This document shows, piece after piece, positions 1 to 6,960 of a stretch of 10,720 nt of DNA. The notes under the pieces were generated by a model. That model was not told where the DNA came from, ran no database searches, and saw nothing but the letters and a program-made list of their open reading frames with translations. The position numbers and the translations under genes were made by a program. Each line of letters opens with the position of its first letter. Within the stretch, counting starts at the first letter, position 1. Source of the DNA: Minisyncoccota bacterium (GTDB lineage Bacteria > Verrucomicrobiota > Lentisphaeria > Oligosphaerales > MVZH01). Where the stretch lies: positions 1 to 10,720 of the forward strand of contig JAIPIM010000123.1 of the NCBI GenBank assembly GCA_021734725.1, written 5' to 3'.

Positions 1-1267
1 GGCACTTGTCTACCACGGCGCGTGCACGAGCACCCAGGTCACGACGTCTGGCGGCATCTCGGCAAAGATCACGCATGGCCGGCAGCAGGTGGCTGTCCTC
101 TTCAACCTCCACCGTGGCTTTTTCCCGGCGGAATAAATCGGCTACCAGCCGGAAGTTTTCCATGTGCGCGCCATGCACCACCGCCTTGCCGAAAATAGCT
201 GGCTCAATGATGTTGTGACCGCCTTCGTTTCCAGCCAGACTTTTGCCGACATAAGCAATGTCGCAGGCGCTGTAAAACCCCATCAGTTCACCCGTCGTGT
301 TAACCAGCAGTACATCCACGCTCTCCATTGCGGCCGGCGTATCTCCCCGTGGTACCAGAAGGCGATAGGACAACCCTTTCGACTCCAGTACGGACTGCAC
401 CTCGGATGTCCGTTCATGATGTCGAGGCACAAGCACCATTTTCAGATCAGGCACCTCCTGCCTGAGGCTCAGGAAGACATCCGCAACGAGCGCTTCTTCC
501 CCTGAATGCGTACTGCCGACCGTCCATACCAGATGGTCACCTTCCCCAAATGCATCCAGCAGTATCGTTCCCTTGTCCTCGGCCTGCGGCGGCGGCGCCT
601 GGTCAAATTTCATCGTACCGCAAACATGAACCGGTGTTTCAGTCGATGATGTTACCCGGCGAATACGTTCGGCGTCAGCTTCACTTTGTACACAGAAAAG
701 GCGGAAACGTTCGAACAGCGGACGGAAAAACCAGCGATGCCTGGCATACCCCCGTGCCGACGTGTCCGACATTCGTCCATTGACCAACGCGACAGGGATG
801 CCCCGCCGGTTTGCCATGGACACGAGGTTCGGCCAGATTTCGACCTCGAAAATCACCAGCATCCGCGGCGTCACCAGGCGCAGGACCCGCGACACACTGA
901 ACCAGAAGTCAATGGGGCAGTATATCAAAGGGACCCCTTCCGGAAGCTTCTTCCGCGCCATGTCATGTCCGGTGGTGGTAGTCGTCGAAAGTACAAACGG
1001 CACATCGATAGAATGCTCTTTCCAGCGGCGAATAAACCCCGCGGCCGCGACAACTTCTCCCACACTCACCGCATGGATCCAGACCGGACGATCCAAGGCC
1101 CGGAGTACAGCTTTCTGTGTGCCGGAAAATATACCGAAGCGCTCCCAGAAGTGATGGGTGAAACCGCCACGCCGCACCAGCTTGGCAACAAAGACAGGCA
1201 GGTACAGAATGAACAGTATCGGCAGGACAAGGTTATAGACAAGGAGAGCCAACAGACAGTCTTTCAT
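1..1267 (-). CDS. waaA: 3-deoxy-D-manno-octulosonic acid (Kdo) transferase, 3' end beyond window
   Basis: Transfers Kdo from CMP-Kdo to lipid A precursor at the inner face of the cytoplasmic membrane, the first step of LPS core assembly. The frame is open for 422 codons to the left edge; the family is about 425 residues, so only a few C-terminal residues should be missing. Visible in order: a hydrophobic N-terminal anchor (about residues 4-30); WIHAVSVGE at 63-71, whose Glu matches the family's catalytic base; TTTTTGHD (95-102); IFEVEIWPN (139-147), with the second conserved Glu; VNGRMS; FCVQSEADAERI; GSTHSGEE (251-258); VPRHHERT; NTTGEL (323-328); and GGHNIIEP (349-356), the CMP-binding signature. 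E. coli has DTMGEL where this protein has NTTGEL. The start lies one base past the pgi stop and has no clear Shine-Dalgarno, so translational coupling to pgi is likely. The family call is very safe. Lipid A Kdo addition is known for the family; whether one or more Kdo residues are added cannot be seen. Confidence 0.95.
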   Translation of the reverse strand, partial: MKDCLLALLVYNLVLPILFILYLPVFVAKLVRRGGFTHHFWERFGIFSGTQKAVLRALDRPVWIHAVSVGEVVAAAGFIRRWKEHSIDVPFVLSTTTTTGHDMARKKLPEGVPLIYCPIDFWFSVSRVLRLVTPRMLVIFEVEIWPNLVSMANRRGIPVALVNGRMSDTSARGYARHRWFFRPLFERFRLFCVQSEADAERIRRVTSSTETPVHVCGTMKFDQAPPPQAEDKGTILLDAFGEGDHLVWTVGSTHSGEEALVADVFLSLRQEVPDLKMVLVPRHHERTSEVQSVLESKGLSYRLLVPRGDTPAAMESVDVLLVNTTGELMGFYSACDIAYVGKSLAGNEGGHNIIEPAIFGKAVVHGAHMENFRLVADLFRREKATVEVEEDSHLLPAMRDLCRDAARRRDLGARARAVVDKC

Positions 1268-1268
1268 T

Positions 1269-2885
1269 TCATTGGTTTGAGCCGTTCGTGTCGGTCAACG
1301 AATACAGCCATTTACCGTGCTGGAATGTCCGGCTTAGGATGCGTCCGGCGAACATTCGTCCGTTCACCGTATACTTGGCTAACAGGCCGGCCACGGCTTT
1401 GGCCTGATCCGATGTGCCAATGGCTTCGGCGGCGGCGGCGGCGTCACCGCACCAGCCGTCCTGTTCGTCCGACGTCAGCCACGTCCGCAGACGCTCACTC
1501 AACGCGTTGATCTCTTTGCTGGCGAGTTTGTAAGCCTGCACGCCCGGCTGATGAAAGGCGTTGATGTTAATGAACTCCGCATACACCGCCACGGCACGCT
1601 CGTAAAGCGCAACAAGCATCCCCAGTGCTTGTTCGTTCAAGGAGTCCATAACAATGTCGATGACTTTGCGCCTCTTGCCACGCAGCGCCGCGACCAGACC
1701 TTCCTTAAAGGCGTGCAGATAATCACCCATGGTAACCCCTTCTTCAACGGTGACCTGCATGGCGTCTCTTAAAGGTTCGATAAATGTCACAAAGAAATCA
1801 TCACGCCCGTCATTGAGTTGCTGGATGTATGCATGCGCATCGGTTCCCCCCTTATTGCCGTAAACCGTGAGGCCCTGGTGGACCACATCCCCGTCGCGGT
1901 CCAGCTCTTTGCCCAAGCTCTCCATGACGAGCTGCTGGAGGTATTTGCCCAGTAGTACCAGACGGTCGGCGTACGGAACAATAACCATGTTCCGATCGCC
2001 GCGCCGGTTGCCGGTGATGTACCAGGCGGCGGCAAGCTGATACGCGGGGTTCCTCGTCAACTCGGGCTCGCGAGTGAATTTGTCCATACGGCGAGCCCCT
2101 TCGAGAAACCGTTGAAAATCAATGCCCGTGAGCGCCGCCGGAACGTGCCCGACGACATTGGTTTCACTGGTGCGTCCGCCGATCGATTCAGCCATTGGGA
2201 ACACGTTTCGCCAGTTGCTTTCCATGGCGTGCTTATATAAGAGGCTCCCCTCCATGGTGATCGCAATTGCCCGGGAGGCGAAATCCAGCCCCGCTTCCGC
2301 ATATGCCTGTTCAAACGCAATCATGGTGTTCTTCGTTTCCTGTGTGCCGCCTGACTTGGAGATGGTCACGACGAGACACTCCGCAAGGTTCACCACGTCC
2401 AGGACATCACGTAATCCAGCGGTGTCCGTATTGTCGACAAAATAAATGCAAGGATACCCTTGGCGCTCGACGGCTGTCAGCTCATTCCAGTAGGGACCGC
2501 GACAGGCAAACTGCAGCAATTGCGGTCCAAGGGCCGAACCGCCGATCCCGTTGATGACGACCGCATTGATGGTGGAATCCTGACGGACCTCATCCGCAAA
2601 CGCCTCCACGGCAGCACAAACGTCGGACTCCGGATAGTGGATGCGGTCCGTAAAATGCGTGACCTTGCGGCCTTCGTCAGGATTCTTAATTTCCCCGGCC
2701 TCGAGGCGTTGCATTTCGCGGTGTGCCTGGCCCAGCTGTGACGGGGCACGGTCGGCCGGCGTCAGCATATCACGGAGAGCGTCTTCTGCAAGGTCCATGC
2801 CGGTAATATCGACAGTGAAGCCTGTCTCGGGATCAATGAAGGAGGGTGCCGTCCGCAGTGCGTCAATGGTTTCGTCAACAGTCAT
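1269..2885 (-). CDS. pgi: glucose-6-phosphate isomerase
   Basis: Interconverts glucose 6-phosphate and fructose 6-phosphate in the cytoplasm (glycolysis and gluconeogenesis). The 538-residue protein has the two SIS sugar-isomerase domains. VVTISKSGGTQETK (172-185) is the phosphate-binding loop, and GGRTSETNVVG (236-246) is a conserved PGI stretch. The catalytic Glu fits E322 in MESLGKELDRDG, the ring-opening His fits H351 in GGTDAHAY, and the C-terminal Lys fits K453 in FHQPGVQAYK. That last motif reads His where most PGIs have Asp or Asn before QPGV. Residues about 475-538 extend past the core signature. The start ATG has AGAGG eight bases upstream and lies 47 bases after the thrC stop, so the two are probably cotranscribed. 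The waaA start follows the stop by one base. All key residues are present and the protein is probably active. Confidence 0.96.
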   Translation of the reverse strand: MTVDETIDALRTAPSFIDPETGFTVDITGMDLAEDALRDMLTPADRAPSQLGQAHREMQRLEAGEIKNPDEGRKVTHFTDRIHYPESDVCAAVEAFADEVRQDSTINAVVINGIGGSALGPQLLQFACRGPYWNELTAVERQGYPCIYFVDNTDTAGLRDVLDVVNLAECLVVTISKSGGTQETKNTMIAFEQAYAEAGLDFASRAIAITMEGSLLYKHAMESNWRNVFPMAESIGGRTSETNVVGHVPAALTGIDFQRFLEGARRMDKFTREPELTRNPAYQLAAAWYITGNRRGDRNMVIVPYADRLVLLGKYLQQLVMESLGKELDRDGDVVHQGLTVYGNKGGTDAHAYIQQLNDGRDDFFVTFIEPLRDAMQVTVEEGVTMGDYLHAFKEGLVAALRGKRRKVIDIVMDSLNEQALGMLVALYERAVAVYAEFININAFHQPGVQAYKLASKEINALSERLRTWLTSDEQDGWCGDAAAAAEAIGTSDQAKAVAGLLAKYTVNGRMFAGRILSRTFQHGKWLYSLTDTNGSNQ

Positions 2886-2932
2886 GAAGTGGACCTCTTT
2901 TTAAGCTTGCATACGCAGACGTTCAGCGCGTC

Positions 2933-4303
2933 TCACACAGTCTCAAGAATAAAGGATTTAACCGCCTCTTCGGTTGCCGGGAGGATGGTGCAACGAGTGG
3001 GTAAATTCATAAGAGCATCTATGTCTTGGTGACGGGCAATATCTTGGCCGGTTGCTTCGCGAATTGCATCCGGGAATTTGGCTGGATGGGCTGTTGCCAG
3101 GCAGACCGTGGGATACTCGTCCATGAGAAAATGCTGAGCAACGCATACGCCCACCGCGGTATGCGGATCGAGAAGGTAACTGTGGTTGCGGTGGAATGTC
3201 GCAATCGTGTCCAACGTGTCCTCCCTCGCACCGCTGCCTGCTGCAAACAAAGGGTCCCGACCTTCCAGCTCAATGCGTCCGGTCTGCTGAAATTGCTGCA
3301 TCAGATCGCGGATGCTTCGAGCATCCTCACCCACACGATAGTACAGGTACCGTTCAAAGTTACTCGCAACCTGGATGTCCATGCTCGGGCTGAGCGTGGG
3401 ATGAACCTCGCCCCGGGCATATACACCCGCTGTGAAAAAGCGGGTCAGAATGTCGTTCTGGTTCGTGGCCAGGATGAGTCGCTCGATAGGGGCCCCCATG
3501 CGCAGGGCCATGTAACCGGCAAAAATATCACCGAAATTCCCGGTCGGTACGGCAAACTGAACGCGCTCGCATCCCATATGTGCCTGAAGCCTCAGGGCTG
3601 CATAGAAATAATAAACAATCTGGGCCAGTACACGCGCCCAGTTCACGGAATTAACGGCTCCAAGCCGGTAGGCTGACTTGAATTCCAGGTCCCCGAAGAG
3701 TTCTTTCAAAATCCGTTGCGCGTCATCGAAGTCGCCCTCGATCGCAATGTTATGGACATTGCCGTCCATCACGGTTGTCATCTGACGTTCCTGAATAGGG
3801 CTGACTCTCCCGGAAGGGTGCATAATAAAGATATTGATATTGGCTTTTCCCCGAGTGCCGTAGATGGCGGCGCTGCCGGTGTCGCCGCTGGTAGCACCGA
3901 GAATGTTCAGATGCGTATCGCGGTCCGCAAGTATGTACTCGAAAAGGTTACCGAGAAACTGGAGAGCAATGTCTTTGAATGCCAAGGTCGGCCCGTGAAA
4001 AAGCTCCATGATGGTGAGGCCATTCACGTCTACGAGGTCGACGACGGTGGTACGTTTGAACGACCGGTAACTCCGATACACGAGTTCCCGGAGCGTGGCG
4101 TGCGGAATGTCGTTCCCAATAAAGGTCGACATAACCTCGACGGCCAAGTCCGGATACGACAGAGAGCGCCATTGTCCCAGGTGGTCCGTGACATCCGGAA
4201 TGACCCGCGGCAGCAAGAGCCCGCCGTCGGTTGCGAGTCCCATCATCACGGCATCTCGAAAGCGCACGGGATCGGTTTGCCCGCGCGTGCTGATGTAAAG
4301 CAT
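2933..4303 (-). CDS. thrC: threonine synthase
   Basis: PLP enzyme converting O-phosphohomoserine to threonine and phosphate, the last step of threonine biosynthesis, in the cytoplasm. With this start the protein is 456 residues and begins MLYISTRGQ, the usual N-terminal STRG-type domain of the long threonine synthase class. HGPTLAFKD holds the PLP lysine (about K110). Other family motifs are GATSGDTGSAA, AVNSVNWARVLAQ, VPTGNFGDIFAGYMA, TLSPSMDIQVASNFER and TAHPAKFPDAI. The same frame is open upstream to an ATG at 4417, but a good promoter (4365-4392) falls inside that extension and family homology starts only at MLYISTRG. I therefore chose the ATG at 4303. An intermediate ATG at 4336 cannot be excluded, since neither has a strong Shine-Dalgarno. 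It is probably the first gene of a thrC-pgi-waaA unit. Confidence 0.94.
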   Translation of the reverse strand: MLYISTRGQTDPVRFRDAVMMGLATDGGLLLPRVIPDVTDHLGQWRSLSYPDLAVEVMSTFIGNDIPHATLRELVYRSYRSFKRTTVVDLVDVNGLTIMELFHGPTLAFKDIALQFLGNLFEYILADRDTHLNILGATSGDTGSAAIYGTRGKANINIFIMHPSGRVSPIQERQMTTVMDGNVHNIAIEGDFDDAQRILKELFGDLEFKSAYRLGAVNSVNWARVLAQIVYYFYAALRLQAHMGCERVQFAVPTGNFGDIFAGYMALRMGAPIERLILATNQNDILTRFFTAGVYARGEVHPTLSPSMDIQVASNFERYLYYRVGEDARSIRDLMQQFQQTGRIELEGRDPLFAAGSGAREDTLDTIATFHRNHSYLLDPHTAVGVCVAQHFLMDEYPTVCLATAHPAKFPDAIREATGQDIARHQDIDALMNLPTRCTILPATEEAVKSFILETV

Positions 4304-4364
4304 AGTCTCGTCTGCCACGTCTCTCTGTCCTTCCATAGTGTCGGCATGATCGCTTACGATACCC

Positions 4365-4392
4365 AACATACTTTCGTGGAGCGTGATGTCAA
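4365..4392 (-). promoter_or_regulatory. sigma70-type promoter for thrC-pgi-waaA
   Basis: On the minus strand a perfect -35 box TTGACA (4392-4387) is followed by a 16-base spacer and TATGTT (4370-4365, four of six consensus bases). Transcription would begin near 4358, leaving a leader of about 55 bases to the thrC ATG at 4303 or about 22 to the ATG at 4336. It is the best promoter match I found in the gap between ubiA and thrC. This is a pattern match only. Confidence 0.55.
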
Positions 4393-4455
4393 CGAGGGTA
4401 TTCACAAGACCGAACAAACAAGGTTTCTCCGGTACGCCGGTCCCCTGATGCGTTT

Positions 4456-4502
4456 AAAAAATGTAGACACTGCAGCTGCGTCTGGTCTCGCAACCAGCTG
4501 CA
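4456..4502 (-). terminator. possible terminator downstream of ubiA
   Basis: A perfect 8-bp inverted repeat, TGCAGCTG (4471-4478) and CAGCTGCA (4495-4502), encloses a 16-base loop that itself contains a nested CTGGT/ACCAG hairpin. Read on the minus strand, it is followed after nine bases by a run of six T (4461-4456). It lies between the ubiA stop and the thrC promoter, where a terminator is expected. The T-run is further from the stem than in a classic intrinsic terminator, so this is tentative. Apart from this and the promoter, the 232 bases between thrC and ubiA show no gene. Confidence 0.35.
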
Positions 4503-4535
4503 CCACCGCTGACATTTCATGGATTCAGGTTGAAG

Positions 4536-5489
4536 TCATCCAAGGGTGTTGAGCACGGGTGCCTTGTGCACATAACAATCGACCACCAAGACAACGCCGA
4601 TAATGAACTGTGCGGCAATAGATGCCTTTGAGGCCATAAGAAGCTTCTGTTTATTCTCGTAGTGCGAGCGTAAAACCACTGTCGCCATTCCCCCCGGCAC
4701 AATGGAAAGCAAGGCAAGCAAAGACCAGCTTGTCAATGGGCCATACAGAATGCCAAGAACAAGGGAAACAAGTCCGGCACCTAGAAGGAACGCATAAAGA
4801 ATGTAGGCATTCGCATGGCCAGACAACGACACCAAGTTTCGTTTGCCCGCGGCTGCGTCGTCATGAAAGTCCGGCACCTCATTTGCCACCAGGATGGCTG
4901 TCGTGAGAAAACCGAAGGGAAGGGCGAGAAACAACGCGTCCGCGGACCAGAGCCGGCCAGTCTGAAGGTAGAACCCCGCAATGACGGATGCCGGGCCGAA
5001 CAGCAGAAAAATAATAAACTCGCCAAGTCTTCTGTATGCCAATTGCAGGGGAGGACTGGAATAGGCCCAGGCAAGCGCCAGCACCAGAACATACGCGGGA
5101 AACACAGCAGGGGTAACCACTATAGAAATAAGGAGTACGCACAAAATAGCGGCTGCAGCCAGCAGGATTGCAAAACCAACATAGAAAGTGGACGAAAGCC
5201 GCCCCTCCTGGATGAGCTTTGAGCCACCGAAAAATCCGTCGTAGTACGTGGTGTCCTGCCAGTCCGCGCCACTGGCGGTATCGGCCCAGTCATTGATCAG
5301 ATTAGCGCTCAGGTGTGTGGCTGCGACGGTGACGAGACCCAGCAAAAAAACGTACGCACGGAAAGCGCTTTCCGCGGCAAACGCTCCGGCGATATAGGGA
5401 AGCACGCTTGCCGCGGTAAAGGGTAGTCTGAGCGCGCGTGATAATACCCGTAGGCTGAAACGTTCGCTCGAAAAAGCCACTGTACTCAC
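4536..5489 (-). CDS. UbiA-family prenyltransferase, MenA-like
   Basis: Integral membrane prenyltransferase of the UbiA superfamily, which attaches polyprenyl chains to aromatic acceptors such as 1,4-dihydroxy-2-naphthoate (menaquinone synthesis). The 317-residue protein is mostly hydrophobic, with about eight or nine membrane segments. The first Asp-rich, Mg-diphosphate-binding motif is NLINDWADTASGAD (63-76), in the N-x-x-N-D-x-x-x-x-x-x-G-x-D form typical of MenA-like members. The second is NEVPDFHDDAAAGKRNL (203-219). The start is GTG, with GAGG eight bases upstream. It lies 76 bases after doxX on the same strand, so it is probably the last gene of the rrf2-doxX-ubiA unit. The family is certain. 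MenA is the closest role I recognise, but the acceptor cannot be read from sequence, so no symbol is given. Confidence 0.88.
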   Translation of the reverse strand: MSTVAFSSERFSLRVLSRALRLPFTAASVLPYIAGAFAAESAFRAYVFLLGLVTVAATHLSANLINDWADTASGADWQDTTYYDGFFGGSKLIQEGRLSSTFYVGFAILLAAAAILCVLLISIVVTPAVFPAYVLVLALAWAYSSPPLQLAYRRLGEFIIFLLFGPASVIAGFYLQTGRLWSADALFLALPFGFLTTAILVANEVPDFHDDAAAGKRNLVSLSGHANAYILYAFLLGAGLVSLVLGILYGPLTSWSLLALLSIVPGGMATVVLRSHYENKQKLLMASKASIAAQFIIGVVLVVDCYVHKAPVLNTLG

Positions 5490-5565
5490 GGTGTCAGCCT
5501 CGAATCGAAAATCATCCCATTGTAACGAGTTATGGGGTCACAGCGGAAAACGTTTAGAGCGACCG

Positions 5566-6024
5566 TCAGCCGTACCAACGCTTGCGTAATGCCGGAATAA
5601 CCAGTTGTACACTTGCTTTACCGGGACCTGAGATGAGCAGCCCGAGAAATACGACCGCCATTTTTGCCGGATGCAATACCGCACCAAATGACGCGTCTCC
5701 CGCGTTCAACTTCAGTGTCGCCACAATCATGGTGATAACCAGCAGAATAGCAACGATACGGGTGAACAGACCGAAGACGAGAAGGATGCCCCCGAAAAAT
5801 TCGGCGAATGCCGCCATAAACCCCCAGAAGACCGGGGCAAAATCAATGCCAATATACCCCATGGCGCCGCCGAGCCCCCTCCACATGTCCGGGCCGCCCG
5901 CGATCTTGGGATAGCCGTGGAGTACAAACGCAATGCCGACCCCGACACGGATAACCAGCAGTCCAATGTCAACCGCCGACATACCTTTTTCCGCCGTTTC
6001 TTGTGTGTGATCTTCAGATTTCAT
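5566..6024 (-). CDS. DoxX family membrane protein
   Basis: Small membrane protein of 152 residues with four predicted hydrophobic segments (about 18-38, 62-84, 86-104 and 121-135). It has the DoxX hallmarks: VGVGIAFVLHGYPKI in the first helix, then FMAAFAEFFGGILLVFGLFTR across the second. DoxX members are linked to redox processes, from archaeal thiosulfate:quinone oxidoreductase subunits to bacterial oxidative-stress complexes, but most are of unknown activity. The ATG follows the rrf2 stop by three bases, and its AAGGA ribosome site lies within the last rrf2 codons, so the two are almost surely one operon. ubiA follows. The family call is firm; the function is not. Confidence 0.85.
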   Translation of the reverse strand: MKSEDHTQETAEKGMSAVDIGLLVIRVGVGIAFVLHGYPKIAGGPDMWRGLGGAMGYIGIDFAPVFWGFMAAFAEFFGGILLVFGLFTRIVAILLVITMIVATLKLNAGDASFGAVLHPAKMAVVFLGLLISGPGKASVQLVIPALRKRWYG

Positions 6025-6027
6025 CCT

Positions 6028-6477
6028 TCATCCTTCCGCATACGCGGGCTCTTCCACCTCTTCTTCCAGCATCTTCTGTTCTTCCGCGAGCCCCGCGATC
6101 GTGAATCCTCTGAGCTTATCGCGCATAACTTTCACAAGCGAACGCCACAGATAATGCGTGGCACATGCCCCCACACGATCACAGGATTGGCTGTCGGTGA
6201 CGCATTCAACCAGGGACAGAGGCCCCTCCAAGGTCTCTACAACTTCAAGTGCCGTAATATCCGCTGGATCTTTGCCAAGTTTATATCCCCCGTGACGACC
6301 ACGGTAGCTGACCACCAGGCCACTCCCACGCAAAGGAATCAGTATCTGGTCGACGTACGCCGGCGTGATGTTCTGCTCCTCGGCAAGCTCACGAGCCAAT
6401 ACCGGCCCGTTCTGCTCATTCCGTCCAATCTGGATCATGATACGCAAACCGTATCGTGAGCGAGTCGATAACTTCAT
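6028..6477 (-). CDS. Rrf2-family transcriptional regulator, probable Fe-S sensor
   Basis: DNA-binding regulator of 149 residues with an N-terminal winged helix. It begins MKLSTRSRYGLRIM, the standard Rrf2 opening, and has the wing RGRHGGYKL (about 59-67). Three cysteines, C92, C99 and C105 (spacing C-x6-C-x5-C), sit where IscR, NsrR and RsrR bind an iron-sulfur cluster, so redox, NO or Fe-S status sensing is likely. The start at 6477 has a purine-rich ribosome site (GGGGGAGAGG) just upstream. The frame extends to an ATG at 6582, but the added residues do not resemble the family and the extension begins right at the promoter's -10 box. The C-terminus is acidic (EEEVEEPAYAEG). It lies directly upstream of doxX and ubiA, its likely targets along with itself. 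Subtype (IscR, NsrR, CymR or other) is not resolved. Confidence 0.9.
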   Translation of the reverse strand: MKLSTRSRYGLRIMIQIGRNEQNGPVLARELAEEQNITPAYVDQILIPLRGSGLVVSYRGRHGGYKLGKDPADITALEVVETLEGPLSLVECVTDSQSCDRVGACATHYLWRSLVKVMRDKLRGFTIAGLAEEQKMLEEEVEEPAYAEG

Positions 6478-6585
6478 CCTCTCCCCCCTCTCTGGTGTGG
6501 TGCCGCCCATCTGAATAACAGCTGCACTGAAAAGCGTATTTAATAACTGAAAGTCCGATATCCAAATAAGCTTTACTTTCACCTT

Positions 6586-6614
6586 ATCATAGTCGCAATA
6601 TCCTGCAATTGCAA
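6586..6614 (-). promoter_or_regulatory. promoter of rrf2-doxX-ubiA with overlapping palindrome
   Basis: On the minus strand TTGCAA (6614-6609) is followed by a 17-base spacer and TATGAT (6591-6586, five of six consensus bases). The perfect palindrome TGCAATTGCA (6604-6613) overlaps the -35 box and could be an operator for the Rrf2 protein encoded just downstream. The start of transcription would be near 6579, giving a leader of about 100 bases. The promoter pattern is seen; the operator role is inferred. Confidence 0.55.
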
Positions 6615-6960
6615 CAAAAAGAGTTCAAAACCGCAGGAAAAAAGATAGTTGTCAACTCTACTTTCCCGTCGGATGACGTGTAGGGAAAACCAGTGCCATA
6701 AAAAAAATATGCAAAGCGCCTGCTTTTGGAAGGGCGCCAAGTGGCAAACCGGTTGCTCGTATGCAACGTTAATAAGACAACTGGCACCAGTCTTTGTTCA
6801 CGCGACAACGTAAAATGTGACCATGGTACTTCATGCAAGGAGCAGCGTTGGACAACGCACGCACAAGCATCCCCCTAGGAGCGCGTGTGCGTAAGCACCG
6901 TTCTCAAGTGTGTCCGGTCGTCTACTCGTCAACGCTTCAACCGATACGCGGAGACCCGTA
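6615..6960. other. divergent intergenic region between rrf2 and alr
   Basis: About 350 bases with no gene I can support. It contains A-rich patches (around 6637-6645 and 6699-6710) and several short inverted repeats: AGTTG-T-CAACT (6647-6657), GTTGC-6-GCAAC (6752-6767), ACTGG-CA-CCAGT (6780-6791) and GCGTTG-GA-CAACGC (6846-6859). No clear sigma70 promoter for alr was found. The alr ribosome site GGAG lies just before 6961. Short open frames on the minus strand here lack ribosome sites and family resemblance. Confidence 0.6.

Noticed and set aside
686..1510. Long plus-strand frame of 274 codons
   Set aside because: It lies antisense over waaA and pgi. Its translation is Arg/His/Pro rich with no family resemblance, while the minus strand encodes clear conserved enzymes.
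4304..4417. thrC leader considered as a threonine/isoleucine attenuator
   Set aside because: No short leader peptide rich in Thr or Ile codons and no paired terminator/antiterminator were seen between the promoter and the thrC start.
3716..4552. Plus-strand frame of 278 codons
   Set aside because: Antisense shadow of thrC that runs into the ubiA end. It has no recognisable motifs, and thrC is unambiguous.
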